A stretch of 64,000 nucleotides of DNA from Pedobacter indicus (GTDB lineage Bacteria; Bacteroidota; Bacteroidia; Sphingobacteriales; Sphingobacteriaceae): assembly GCF_003449035.1 (NCBI RefSeq), contig NZ_QRGB01000001.1, positions 2,232,001-2,296,000 of the forward strand. The letters are read 5' to 3'. This document shows, piece by piece, positions 26,556 to 35,025 of this stretch. A program made the translations under genes and the position numbers. Positions within the stretch are counted from its first letter, which is position 1; each line of letters opens with the position of its first letter. The notes under the pieces were generated by a model. The model ran no database searches and was not told the DNA's origin. It was given only the letters and a program-made list of their open reading frames with translations.

Positions 26556-27825
26556 TAGAATAAATCCTCCCGTTTTTCACCCAATAGAGAATATAAATAT
26601 TCTTTCTCCAGAATCTTTTAAGCTAAGCAACGGTGCTAAACTTTTCGTCTTTTCAGCAGGAGAGCAAGATCTGGTGAGAATACAATGGGTATTCAATAAT
26701 CGAAGTTTCCAAAAAGATAAACCAGTTCTTCATGCAGCATTAAGTGCAAATTTGATGGAGGGCACAGCAAAACATTCGAGTGCGGTAATCGCTGAATCAA
26801 TTGATTATTACGGTGCTTTTCTTTACCCTGAGTTTAGTTATGATCATATTAGCCTTAACCTGATCACAATTAGTAAACATCTGGACAAGGTATTGCCTAT
26901 CGTTATTGATATTCTGAATAACGCAGCTTTTCCTCAACAGGAACTCAATACTTACTGTAGAAATGCGAAGCAGGGACTTAAGATTTCGTTGAAAAAAAAT
27001 GATGTCGTAGCAAGACGGGAGCTGAACCATGCACTATTTGGAAAAAGTATTTACGGAGTTAAGGCTGAGGAAGAAGACTATGATGCTTTGCAACGGACAG
27101 ACCTAGTCTCGCTTTTTGAGGATCAGATCCATCCGTCCGATTGCACTATCTTTCTTTCTGGCAAGGTAGCGGGCCCGGTTGCAGATTACCTGATTCAAAG
27201 TCTTGAAAAGCAATGGCATGCGAAGGAATTATCTAAAGTGAATGACTCTGTAATCGAAGTACGGGAAACGACTGATAAGATCGTCGTACAACGGGAAAAG
27301 GCATTACAGACGGCAATTCGACTTGGTAAGCTAAGTATAGGAAGAGACCACCCTGACTTTCCTTCTTTGCAAGTTGTAAATGCTCTTCTAGGTGGGTTTT
27401 TCGGCTCAAGGCTTATGGCTAATATCCGTGAAGATAAGGGCTATACCTATGGGATCGGTTCTCATTTGGTATCTTTGCAGAAGGCGGCTTACTGGATAAT
27501 AGCGACAGAGGTGGGGGCAGAGTTTACCTCTCCGACATTGAAAGAGATTGAATATGAAATGGGTCGGTTACAACAAGAGGCAGTTTCTACCGAAGAGCTG
27601 AGCCTTGTAAAAAACTACTTATTGGGATCTTTGCTGGGTAGCGTAAATGATGTATTTTCACATGCAGATAAATTTAGACAAGTATATTTCTCAGGTCTTT
27701 CGCTAGACTATTACGATTATTATACAGAACAAGTCAATGGGATGACTCCAGAAGATGTTCTATCGCTTGCAAATACTTATCTGGATTTTGATAAAATGAC
27801 CCAGGTTCTTGTTGGAAGAGTATAA
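26548..27825 (+). CDS. M16 family peptidase, non-catalytic partner
   Basis: A 425-residue M16 protein in which the zinc motif is lost: the equivalent region reads HAALSANLMEGTAKH. It keeps the substrate-binding R/Y segment MANIREDKGYTYGIGSHL near residues 290-307, which M16B partner subunits contribute to the active site. It starts inside the last codons of the catalytic subunit gene, so the two are translationally coupled. Confidence 0.9.
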   Translation: MLNRINPPVFHPIENINILSPESFKLSNGAKLFVFSAGEQDLVRIQWVFNNRSFQKDKPVLHAALSANLMEGTAKHSSAVIAESIDYYGAFLYPEFSYDHISLNLITISKHLDKVLPIVIDILNNAAFPQQELNTYCRNAKQGLKISLKKNDVVARRELNHALFGKSIYGVKAEEEDYDALQRTDLVSLFEDQIHPSDCTIFLSGKVAGPVADYLIQSLEKQWHAKELSKVNDSVIEVRETTDKIVVQREKALQTAIRLGKLSIGRDHPDFPSLQVVNALLGGFFGSRLMANIREDKGYTYGIGSHLVSLQKAAYWIIATEVGAEFTSPTLKEIEYEMGRLQQEAVSTEELSLVKNYLLGSLLGSVNDVFSHADKFRQVYFSGLSLDYYDYYTEQVNGMTPEDVLSLANTYLDFDKMTQVLVGRV

Positions 27826-27858
27826 TTTTAATATAGAAATAGACTAACCGTGAATGAT

Positions 27859-29412
27859 ATGAATAAATTTTTTACCAGCGTAGTAAAAAGTCTGAGCCTG
27901 GCTATCCTGTTGTTGCTATTTTTACCAGTATTGGCACAGCAGAAAAACAATAGCGACCGACCAAATATTGTAATTATTATATCGGATGATCATGCGTTCC
28001 AGGCGATAAGTGCTTATGGAAGTCAGCTGATGCAAACACCCAATATGGACCGCTTAGCCAAAGGGGGTGCGTTGCTGAACAGAGCCTATGTTACCAATTC
28101 TATTTGTGATCCTAGCCGGGCGGTGTTGTTAACGGGTAAATACAGCCATAAGAACGGCTTCAAAGATAATGAGACTTCGGTTTTTGATCATGGGCAGGAT
28201 CTGTTTGTAAAAAGGTTGCAAGAAGTCGGATATGAGACTGCATGGATTGGTAAGCAACATTTAGGTAACAAGCCGCAAGGCTTTGATTACTGGGAAATCC
28301 TTCCCGGACAAGGGAGCTACTTTAACCCTGATTTTTTGAAGATGGATGGAACTCGCGCGCATTATGAAGGATACGTATCGGATATTATCTCTGATCTGAC
28401 CGAAGGTTGGCTGAATGAAAGGGACGCGTCTAAGCCATTCTGTTTGGTGGTGGGTCATAAAGCGACGCATCGAACATGGATGCCGGATACCGGTGATCTA
28501 GACATGTTCGAAAATGTTACCTTTCCTCTTCCTCACAACTTCTACGATGGTTATGAAGGGAGAGAAGCGGCCAAAGTGCAAGACATGACGATAGCTAAAA
28601 CTATGATCATGGGTTATGATTTGAAAATGCTGACAGGGGTAGAGAATGAGGGAACGGTTAATCGGATGACTCCTGAGCAACGAAAGAAGTATCAGGAGTT
28701 CTACGGACCGATAGAGGCTGATCTGAAGCAGCGGAATCTACAGGGTAGGGAGCTGGTTGAATGGAAATACCAACGTTACATGAAAGACTATCTAGCCACC
28801 GCAGCTTCGTTAGACCGAAATGTGGGACGGGTATTGGATTATCTGGATGAAAATGATTTAACGGACAATACCGTGGTAATCTACCTGTCCGATCAGGGTT
28901 TCTACTTAGGGGAGCACGGATGGTTTGATAAACGCTTCATGTATGAAGAATCGTTTAGAACACCGATGTTTGTTCGTTATCCGGGAGTAATTAAACCCGG
29001 AACGGTGTCGGACGATTTTATCATGAACCTGGACATTGCACCGACCTTGCTAGATGTTGCGAACGTAGAGATTCCAGACGACGTTCAAGGTGAGTCGTTC
29101 TTACCCGTTTTAAGTAAAAAGTCGGCAACAGGAAGAGATGCGATGTTCTATCATTACTATGAAAATGGAGAGCATTCGGTCTCTCCTCATTTTGGTATCC
29201 GTACGAAGCGTTATAAGCTGATCCGCTTTTATAAACGAGTAGAAAGCTGGGAGCTATTTGACTTGACTAAAGATGCTAATGAAATGGAGAATCTCTATGG
29301 CAAGCCTGGTTATGAAAAAATTACTGCTAAACTAAAGAAAGAATTAGGGAAGCTTATTGAGCAGTATGAAGATACCGAAGCAGCACAGGTTATGGCTCAA
29401 AAAATTGACTAA
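27859..29412 (+). CDS. Sulfatase, type I formylglycine family, secreted
   Basis: A 517-residue type I sulfatase with a signal peptide ending near LPVLAQQ. Metal-site residues lie in IISDDHAFQ (Asp43, Asp44). The formylglycine motif is C-D-P-S-R at Cys83-Arg87, followed by AVLLTGKYSH, and further ligands occur in YLSDQGFYLGEHGW. The C-terminal region carries the DUF4976-like segment HYYENGEHSVSPHFGIRTKRYKL. It belongs to a different subfamily from the sulfatase at 5618-7297. The ATG at 27859 was preferred to the GTG at 27850. No sulfatase maturase or polysaccharide genes adjoin it. Confidence 0.9.
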   Translation: MNKFFTSVVKSLSLAILLLLFLPVLAQQKNNSDRPNIVIIISDDHAFQAISAYGSQLMQTPNMDRLAKGGALLNRAYVTNSICDPSRAVLLTGKYSHKNGFKDNETSVFDHGQDLFVKRLQEVGYETAWIGKQHLGNKPQGFDYWEILPGQGSYFNPDFLKMDGTRAHYEGYVSDIISDLTEGWLNERDASKPFCLVVGHKATHRTWMPDTGDLDMFENVTFPLPHNFYDGYEGREAAKVQDMTIAKTMIMGYDLKMLTGVENEGTVNRMTPEQRKKYQEFYGPIEADLKQRNLQGRELVEWKYQRYMKDYLATAASLDRNVGRVLDYLDENDLTDNTVVIYLSDQGFYLGEHGWFDKRFMYEESFRTPMFVRYPGVIKPGTVSDDFIMNLDIAPTLLDVANVEIPDDVQGESFLPVLSKKSATGRDAMFYHYYENGEHSVSPHFGIRTKRYKLIRFYKRVESWELFDLTKDANEMENLYGKPGYEKITAKLKKELGKLIEQYEDTEAAQVMAQKID

Positions 29413-29554
29413 AAAAGAGAAAACTTTCAAAATAACTATTAATAGGTATGGAAGGTTAGTGAAAAGCGCGTACTTTTGATATTAGTTTATTGAACCAAAT
29501 CAAAATTTTTAACCCATTTTTTACTGGTGCTTTAAGCTATACTTAATTTGAAAC

Positions 29555-29587
29555 ATAAATATGGCCTCTATCCGAGGCTATATTTAT
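29555..29587 (+). terminator. Rho-independent terminator-like hairpin
   Basis: A stem of 13-14 bp with one G-T pair (arms 29555-29568 and 29574-29587) closes a five-base loop and is followed by TTATTTT. It lies 143 bases after the sulfatase stop. The remainder of 29413-29803 shows no gene; a 67-codon minus-strand frame there looks spurious. Confidence 0.6.
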
Positions 29588-29803
29588 TTTAAATCACTTG
29601 TGTTTTTCTGGTAGTGTCTTGCACTTTGAGGTAATTTACCTATTAATCGGTATTGCTTGAACATGACAGAAAATAATATCTTTGGCATTAAATGGAAAGA
29701 ATATTTAAAGTCGATTATCAATCTAGTGGGTGTTATACTGTGATTAAAAACAATGAAAAATTTTGTAAATGACTGGTAATAAGACAAAAATAGGAATGAA
29801 GAG

Positions 29804-29886
29804 TACCCGGGAGCAGATTCGAACTGCCACGCCCTTAGGGCGCCACCCCCTCAAGATGGTGCGTCTACCAATTTCGCCACCCGGGT
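29804..29886 (-). tRNA. tRNA-Leu (anticodon GAG)
   Basis: Read on the minus strand, the 83-base gene has the acceptor arm ACCCGGG paired with CCCGGGT and A73. The D-arm region contains AATTGGTAGACGC. The anticodon stem-loop CCATC-TTGAGGG-GGTGG has GAG in the loop, a long leucine-type variable arm follows, and the T-loop reads TTCGAAT. CCA is not encoded. The class II variable arm, A73 and GAG together fix leucine. Confidence 0.96.
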
Positions 29887-29976
29887 AGGTAATAGGACTG
29901 CAAATATATCATTTCATATAGAATTATTATACTTATTTGTCACTATTTTGAATTTAAATAAAGCTTAAACGAAAGA

Positions 29977-31371
29977 ATGAAGATTACCAATATTTGTTGC
30001 ATCGGAGCCGGCTACGTTGGTGGCCCAACAATGGCAGTTATCGCTAAACACAATCCGCATATTAAAATAACGGTTGTTGATATGAATGCGGAACGCATCG
30101 CTGCGTGGAATGACCCGGATGTTAACAACATACCAATTTATGAACCAGGACTAAGTGATATCGTTGCAGAGGCGAGAGACAAGAATCTATTCTTCTCTAC
30201 AAATGTGGATCAGGCTATACTTGATGCAGAGATGATCTTTATATCTGTTAACACGCCCACAAAAACCTATGGTAAGGGCAAAGGGATGGCTTCTGACCTA
30301 AAATATATTGAACTGTGCGCGCGTCAAATCGCAAAGGTCGCTAAGACCGATAAAATTGTGATTGAAAAATCAACCTTGCCCGTACGTACAGCTCAGACAA
30401 TCAAGAGCATCCTGGATCATACTGGAAACGGTGTCCAATATCAAATATTATCTAACCCGGAATTCTTGGCCGAAGGAACAGCTATTCGTGATCTGGAGAA
30501 TCCTGATCGTGTGCTGATTGGTGGAGACCATGATGAAGAAGGACAGAAGGCGATCGATGCGTTGGTCGATATTTACGCTGCATGGATTCCGCGAGAGAAA
30601 ATTCTGACTACAAATGTCTGGTCGTCTGAATTATCAAAACTAACTGCTAATGCGTTTTTAGCACAACGTGTTTCTTCGATCAATGCAATATCAGAATTAT
30701 GCGAAGTTACCGGAGCTGATGTAACCGAAGTTGCGCGGTCCATCGGGATGGACAGTCGGATCGGCAATAAGTTTTTACAGGCATCGGTTGGTTTTGGCGG
30801 GTCGTGTTTTCAGAAGGACATTTTAAACCTAGTTTACATAGCCAAGTCATATGGGCTGAATGAAGTTGCTGACTATTGGGAACAAGTTATCATAATGAAT
30901 GATCATCAAAAGACCCGATTTGCACATAATATTATCCGGACACTTTATAATACGGTGTCGGGTAAGAAAATTGCTTTTTTAGGTTGGGCGTTTAAGAAAG
31001 ATACGAATGATACGCGTGAATCTGCAGCTATTTACGTAGCCGATATTTTACTACATGAACAGGCTGAGTTAGCCGTATTGGATCCGAAAGTCAGTTCAGA
31101 TACGGTTTATGCAGATTTAGATTATTTGAAAACACGCTCTCCCGAAGAAAACAGAAGTCTGGTACAGGTTGGATCTGATCCTTATGAAGTTTGTCGCGAT
31201 GCACATGCTATTGCTATTTTAACTGAATGGGATGAATTTAATACCTATGATTGGAAGCGAATATTTGACAGCATGAAAAAGCCCGCTTTTGTATTTGATG
31301 GCCGCAATCTTTTGGATGCAGCGAAGCTAAAAGAAATTGGTTTTGTATATGAGTCTATCGGTGTTCGATAG
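29977..31371 (+). CDS. ugd: UDP-glucose 6-dehydrogenase
   Basis: A 464-residue UDP-glucose dehydrogenase, which makes UDP-glucuronate for surface polysaccharides. The NAD-binding loop is [11 protein letters not shown] (8-18). The catalytic cysteine is Cys277 in [10 protein letters not shown], with FLAEGTAI and [16 protein letters not shown] as further family blocks. The length and the opening [10 protein letters not shown] resemble the longer, eukaryote-like branch rather than the short bacterial Ugd. It stands alone after the tRNA. Its last codons form one arm and loop of a perfect hairpin. Confidence 0.93.
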   Translation: MKITNICCIGAGYVGGPTMAVIAKHNPHIKITVVDMNAERIAAWNDPDVNNIPIYEPGLSDIVAEARDKNLFFSTNVDQAILDAEMIFISVNTPTKTYGKGKGMASDLKYIELCARQIAKVAKTDKIVIEKSTLPVRTAQTIKSILDHTGNGVQYQILSNPEFLAEGTAIRDLENPDRVLIGGDHDEEGQKAIDALVDIYAAWIPREKILTTNVWSSELSKLTANAFLAQRVSSINAISELCEVTGADVTEVARSIGMDSRIGNKFLQASVGFGGSCFQKDILNLVYIAKSYGLNEVADYWEQVIIMNDHQKTRFAHNIIRTLYNTVSGKKIAFLGWAFKKDTNDTRESAAIYVADILLHEQAELAVLDPKVSSDTVYADLDYLKTRSPEENRSLVQVGSDPYEVCRDAHAIAILTEWDEFNTYDWKRIFDSMKKPAFVFDGRNLLDAAKLKEIGFVYESIGVR

Positions 31372-31377
31372 ACTCAT
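31349..31377. terminator. Hairpin spanning the ugd stop codon
   Basis: GAGTCTATCG (31351-31360) and CGATAGACTC (31366-31375) form a perfect 10-bp stem, extendable by two A-T pairs, around a GTGTT loop. The ugd TAG (31369-31371) lies in the right arm. There is no T run, so termination by this hairpin alone is uncertain; it sits exactly between the convergent ugd and purB. Confidence 0.55.
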
Positions 31378-31387
31378 GACTGTCGTC

Positions 31388-32731
31388 CTAAACGCCGGTA
31401 TAGTTCCAGGGCGTGATCGCTTTGATTTCTGCTTTGATTTTATGAGAAACATTTAGACCATCCACAAACTTAGCGATCGTTTCTTCATTAACCCGCTCAT
31501 TTGTTCTTGTCAGGTCTTTCAGGGCTTCGTAGGGTTTAGGATAACCTTCTCTACGGAGAATGGTCTGTATGCCCTCTGCAACTACAGCCCAATTGTTTTT
31601 CAAGTCGGCGCGGATAGCTGATTCATTAATGATTAATTTGTTTAGACCACGCATGAGTGACTTAAGGGCAATGAGCGTATGAGCAAATGGGACACCGATA
31701 TTTCTTAAGACAGTGGAGTCGGTTAAGTCTCTTTGCAATCTGGAGATCGGAAGTTTTGCGGCCAGATGTTCCAGCATTGCGTTAGCGATACCCAGATTCC
31801 CTTCTGCATTTTCAAAATCGATCGGATTTACCTTATGTGGCATGGCGGATGAACCGATTTGTCCGGCAACGATCTCTTGCTTAAAGTAATCCATCGAAAT
31901 ATATGTCCAGATGTCCCGGCAAAGATCGTTTAATATGTTATTGATTCGTTTTAGAGCGTCACAATGGGCTGCAAAGTTATCGTAATGTTCAATTTGTGTA
32001 GTGAATTGAGATCTGGATAGTTCTAAGGTTTCATTGACGAAGTGATTTGCAAAAGTCACCCAATCTATCTCTGGATAGGCCAAGTGATGGGCATTGAAAT
32101 TGCCCGTAGCACCACCAAACTTTGCTGAAAAAGGAATCTGTTTCATAAGCTTAACCTGATTCTCCAATCGCTCACAAAATACTTTGATCTCCTTGCCCAG
32201 CCGAGTGGGAGACGCTGGTTGGCCGTGTGTTCTCGCTAGCATCGATATTTTGTCCCATGTATCAGATAAATCGATTAACTTATCAGAGATCGATTTGATT
32301 TCAGGATAGTAGACATCTTCAATAGCCTTTTTCCATGCCAGCGGAATTGCCGTATTGTTCACATCTTGAGATGTTAAACCAAAATGGATAAATTCTTTCG
32401 TTTCCTTAATCTGTAATTCGACAAACCTTTCTTTAATAAAGTATTCGACGGCTTTTACATCGTGGTTTGTTGTTTTTTCTATTTCTTTAATACGTTCAGC
32501 ATCGCTTTCTGAAAAGTTTTTGATGATATCACGTAATTTGGTCTTTATTGAGTCATCTAGCGCTGGCAATTGGGGGATTCCACTTTCGCTCAGTGCGATA
32601 TAGTATTCTATTTCTACATAAACACGAAAACGAATTAACGCATATTCAGAGAAATAACTTGCCAATTTTGCCGTCACATTATGATAACGACCATCAATTG
32701 GGGAGATCGCAGATAGGGGAGAGAGTTTCAT
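31388..32731 (-). CDS. purB: Adenylosuccinate lyase
   Basis: A 447-residue adenylosuccinate lyase that acts twice in purine synthesis, cleaving SAICAR and adenylosuccinate to release fumarate. The fumarase-superfamily signature GSSAMPHKVNPIDFENAEGN is present, together with the N-terminal SAISPIDGRYH, ARTHGQPASPT and TTNHDVKAVEYF. The start is ATG 32731; an in-frame start 66 bases earlier would extend upstream past a -7 promoter element. The gene is convergent with ugd. Confidence 0.95.
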   Translation of the reverse strand: MKLSPLSAISPIDGRYHNVTAKLASYFSEYALIRFRVYVEIEYYIALSESGIPQLPALDDSIKTKLRDIIKNFSESDAERIKEIEKTTNHDVKAVEYFIKERFVELQIKETKEFIHFGLTSQDVNNTAIPLAWKKAIEDVYYPEIKSISDKLIDLSDTWDKISMLARTHGQPASPTRLGKEIKVFCERLENQVKLMKQIPFSAKFGGATGNFNAHHLAYPEIDWVTFANHFVNETLELSRSQFTTQIEHYDNFAAHCDALKRINNILNDLCRDIWTYISMDYFKQEIVAGQIGSSAMPHKVNPIDFENAEGNLGIANAMLEHLAAKLPISRLQRDLTDSTVLRNIGVPFAHTLIALKSLMRGLNKLIINESAIRADLKNNWAVVAEGIQTILRREGYPKPYEALKDLTRTNERVNEETIAKFVDGLNVSHKIKAEIKAITPWNYTGV

Positions 32732-32752
32732 GGAATCGATATTTTGAGAACG

Positions 32753-32760
32753 CAAATGTA
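32753..32760 (-). promoter_or_regulatory. -7 promoter element TACATTTG upstream of purB
   Basis: On the minus strand this reads TACATTTG, an exact TAnnTTTG match, 21 bases before the purB ATG. It implies a short leader and supports the start at 32731. Confidence 0.5.
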
Positions 32761-32774
32761 AATAATCTAGACCT

Positions 32775-32814
32775 AACAAAAAAGCCCGCACAATCATGTA
32801 CGGGCTTTTTTGTT
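32775..32814 (-). terminator. Rho-independent terminator
   Basis: A 14-bp perfect stem (arms 32775-32788 and 32801-32814, core AAAAAAGCCCG/CGGGCTTTTTT) with a partly paired loop. It follows the small lipoprotein gene at 32831-33025 and insulates it from purB. T runs lie on either strand. Confidence 0.88.
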
Positions 32815-32830
32815 AAAAAATGTCTGGTAT

Positions 32831-33025
32831 TTAGTCGATAACGTTTGTATCGATGTCAGCTGAATCAATTACAGCAGTATCAACATCGTTAACAACCATA
32901 GTATCTTCTTCAATAAGTACATCCACTTCTTCTGCGTCTTGAGTCTCAGTTGGCTGAGAGTTACAAGCTGCTGCAGCAAAAGTTAAAGCTAATCCTAAGA
33001 AACCAAATTTGAATAGATTTTTCAT
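32831..33025 (-). CDS. Small acidic lipoprotein-like protein
   Basis: A 64-residue protein with a clear lipoprotein-type signal (KFGFLGLALTFAAAACNS, Cys at about 21). The mature tail is about 43 residues and very acidic, with repeated Asp/Val/Ile units such as VNDVDTAVIDSADIDTNVID. No family is recognised. The signal, a good downstream terminator and intact codon structure argue that it is expressed. It could be a small surface or periplasmic peptide; no partner gene is evident. Confidence 0.6.
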   Translation of the reverse strand: MKNLFKFGFLGLALTFAAAACNSQPTETQDAEEVDVLIEEDTMVVNDVDTAVIDSADIDTNVID

Positions 33026-33224
33026 TTTTAATTGTTTTTTTGTTGTTAAAATAACTAGTTTATTTTATCCTTAATACCCTATTTGGGAAAAGGTAACCCC
33101 TATGCTGAGAAAAAATAAAAATATTTTTAGTTCCTAATCCATAACACTTTCTAGAACCACCTTCGTTTATATTTATATATTTATGAAAAAATGGGTTACT
33201 TTTATTCGTTTTAAGTATTAAAAG

Positions 33225-33785
33225 GTGAACAGAGTACAAGAAGAATACAGAGATGATCAGGAGGTACTAAAAGGTATAGCTGAGGGTTCAACAGCAGAAC
33301 TAGAATATCTATATGCAAGCTACTATCCGATGGTCTATCAACTGATTGTGAAGAACAACGGAGATGAAGACGATGCAAAGGATATTTTTCAAGAAGCAGT
33401 TATCGTTCTGTATGATAAGGTGCAGTCGGGAGACTTCGTTCTTAGTAGTAAATTAGGAACTTTTCTTTATTCTGTTAGTAGGCGACTGTGGTTAAAGAGG
33501 TTAAATAAATCAGATCGATTAATACTCAATACTCAGGAGCAAGAAGAGCTGGTCGGAGTTGAAGATGATTTGGCAGAGTACTATCAGAAAGAAGATCAAT
33601 TTTTACTGATGGAGGAATCATTGCAGTTATTGGGTGAACCTTGTCAGACCATTATAAGTGATTTTTATCTGCATAATTTATCGATGCAGGAGATATGTGA
33701 AAAATTTGGTTATACGAACGCAGACAATGCGAAGAACCAGAAATATAAATGCTTACAACGATTAAAGAAACTATTTTTTAAATAA
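33225..33785 (+). CDS. ECF-type RNA polymerase sigma-70 factor
   Basis: A 186-residue ECF sigma factor with regions sigma2 (about 25-95, with DAKDIFQEAVIVLYDKV and GTFLYSVSRRLWLKRL) and sigma4 (about 125-180, with LSMQEICEKFGYTNADNAKNQKYKCLQRLKKLF). It begins with GTG at 33225, preceded by AAAAG. It lies 7 bases upstream of a membrane protein with an anti-sigma-like N-terminus and a protease domain, so they form a natural sigma/anti-sigma pair. Target promoters are unknown. Confidence 0.9.
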   Translation: MNRVQEEYRDDQEVLKGIAEGSTAELEYLYASYYPMVYQLIVKNNGDEDDAKDIFQEAVIVLYDKVQSGDFVLSSKLGTFLYSVSRRLWLKRLNKSDRLILNTQEQEELVGVEDDLAEYYQKEDQFLLMEESLQLLGEPCQTIISDFYLHNLSMQEICEKFGYTNADNAKNQKYKCLQRLKKLFFK

Positions 33786-33792
33786 AGATATA

Positions 33793-34887
33793 ATGAAGAA
33801 GGATTTAGATTTTATTACACAAGCTGATTCTTATATCAGAGGTGAAATGAGTCCAAATGAGCGGAAGGAGTTTGAAGACTACTGCAAAGAGAATCCAACG
33901 GAAGCCGTGCGATATGAAGAGCATCGACTTTTGGTACAGAAACTTAATGAATATCAGAATAGGATTGACTTTCGGGCGAAACTAGAACGTGTGAGTGCAA
34001 ATGTCAAGCTGAACGATGTGTTGGATAAGAATGATAGCAATAAGATTATTCGTTTCTGGAAAAGCCACGGTGTTGATATGTTGGTCGCAGCGTCGGTAGC
34101 TTTGCTTATTGTTTTTTCCACACTGTGGATGTCTGGTTTTTACAGCAATGTAAAAGACAATACCAGTATGTATAGTGCTCTAAAGCGTGATATGAATCGT
34201 ATTCAGAGTAACATGAACGCGCAAAACCGTGTAATCAATAATATAAGTTCAAATGTGCAAAAAACAGAACCTAGTAGTTTCGGAGGGACAGGGTTCGCTT
34301 TAACATCGAACGGGTATATTGCGACCAATTATCATGTTATTAGCGGCGCTGATTCTGTTTATGTGCAGAATGAAGAGGGAGCTTCGTTTAAAACGAACGT
34401 CGTTTATATTGATCCAACTTATGACATCGCTTTGCTAGAAATTGTTGATCCAACATTCCAAGAATTAGGTCCGTTGCCATACACTTTCAAAACTGAAGAA
34501 TCTGAACTAGGTCAGAATATATTCACTATTGGTTTCCCGCGTGAAGAGCCCGTGTATGGGAGAGGATATTTAAGTTCGAATACCGGTTATGGTGGAGATA
34601 CCGTAGCATACCAGGTATCTATTCCTGTGAACCCAGGTAATAGCGGCGGACCTGTTCTGGACGACTCTGGTAATGTGATCGGCGTAATCAATGGTAAACA
34701 AAAAGAAGCTGATGGCGCGGCCTTCGCCGTAAAAACAGAATATCTGTTAAAGTCACTCGAAAGTGTTTCGCGTGATTCGTTGGATAAGAATCTTGTTTAC
34801 AATAAAACAAATCTATTGAAAGGATTACCACGTACAGCACAAATAAAGAAAATAAAAGATTATATCTACATGGTCAAAGTATATTAA
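33793..34887 (+). CDS. Anti-sigma-like membrane protein with trypsin-like protease domain
   Basis: A 364-residue single-pass membrane protein. Residues 1-90 are cytosolic and resemble the N-terminus of anti-sigma factors (YIRGEMSPNERKEFEDYCKE). Residues 96-115 form the membrane segment, and a short, probably helical linker (about 120-155) follows. A trypsin/HtrA-like domain lies outside the membrane with the complete triad His181 (ATNYHVI), Asp211 (TYDIALLEI) and Ser284 (NPGNSGGP). No PDZ domain follows. The gene is 7 bases after the ECF sigma gene. The protein could join signal sensing or proteolysis to sigma control; this is inference. Confidence 0.85.
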   Translation: MKKDLDFITQADSYIRGEMSPNERKEFEDYCKENPTEAVRYEEHRLLVQKLNEYQNRIDFRAKLERVSANVKLNDVLDKNDSNKIIRFWKSHGVDMLVAASVALLIVFSTLWMSGFYSNVKDNTSMYSALKRDMNRIQSNMNAQNRVINNISSNVQKTEPSSFGGTGFALTSNGYIATNYHVISGADSVYVQNEEGASFKTNVVYIDPTYDIALLEIVDPTFQELGPLPYTFKTEESELGQNIFTIGFPREEPVYGRGYLSSNTGYGGDTVAYQVSIPVNPGNSGGPVLDDSGNVIGVINGKQKEADGAAFAVKTEYLLKSLESVSRDSLDKNLVYNKTNLLKGLPRTAQIKKIKDYIYMVKVY

Positions 34888-34906
34888 TCCGTTTAATGTG
34901 TTTTGT

Positions 34907-34937
34907 AAAGCGTGTTACTCTCAAGGTAATACGCTTT
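34907..34937 (+). terminator. Rho-independent terminator after the sigma/protease operon
   Basis: Arms AAAGCGTGTTAC and GTAATACGCTTT pair over 12 bp with one G-T pair around a seven-base loop. CTTTTTAT follows. It lies 20 bases after the protease stop. Confidence 0.85.
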
Positions 34938-34963
34938 CTTTTTATAAAATAAATTGAAATAAA

Positions 34964-34985
34964 ATTTTGCAACCGATTGCAAAAT
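34964..34985. promoter_or_regulatory. LacI-family operator-like palindrome
   Basis: ATTTTGCAACC-GATTGCAAAAT is a 22-base palindrome with 10 of 11 positions symmetrical and a central CG, the form bound by LacI/GalR regulators. It lies 41 bases before the PmoA/DUF6807 gene, in front of the four-gene operon. No LacI-type gene lies in the window, so the regulator must be encoded elsewhere. Confidence 0.7.
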
Positions 34986-35025
34986 CATTAACTTTAATTA
35001 TTCGAACCTAAATATATGCTCTCTT

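Noticed and set aside
29584-29787. A 67-codon minus-strand frame near the tRNA
   Set aside because: It has no family pattern, begins beside an AT-rich terminator-like hairpin, and shows no translation signal.
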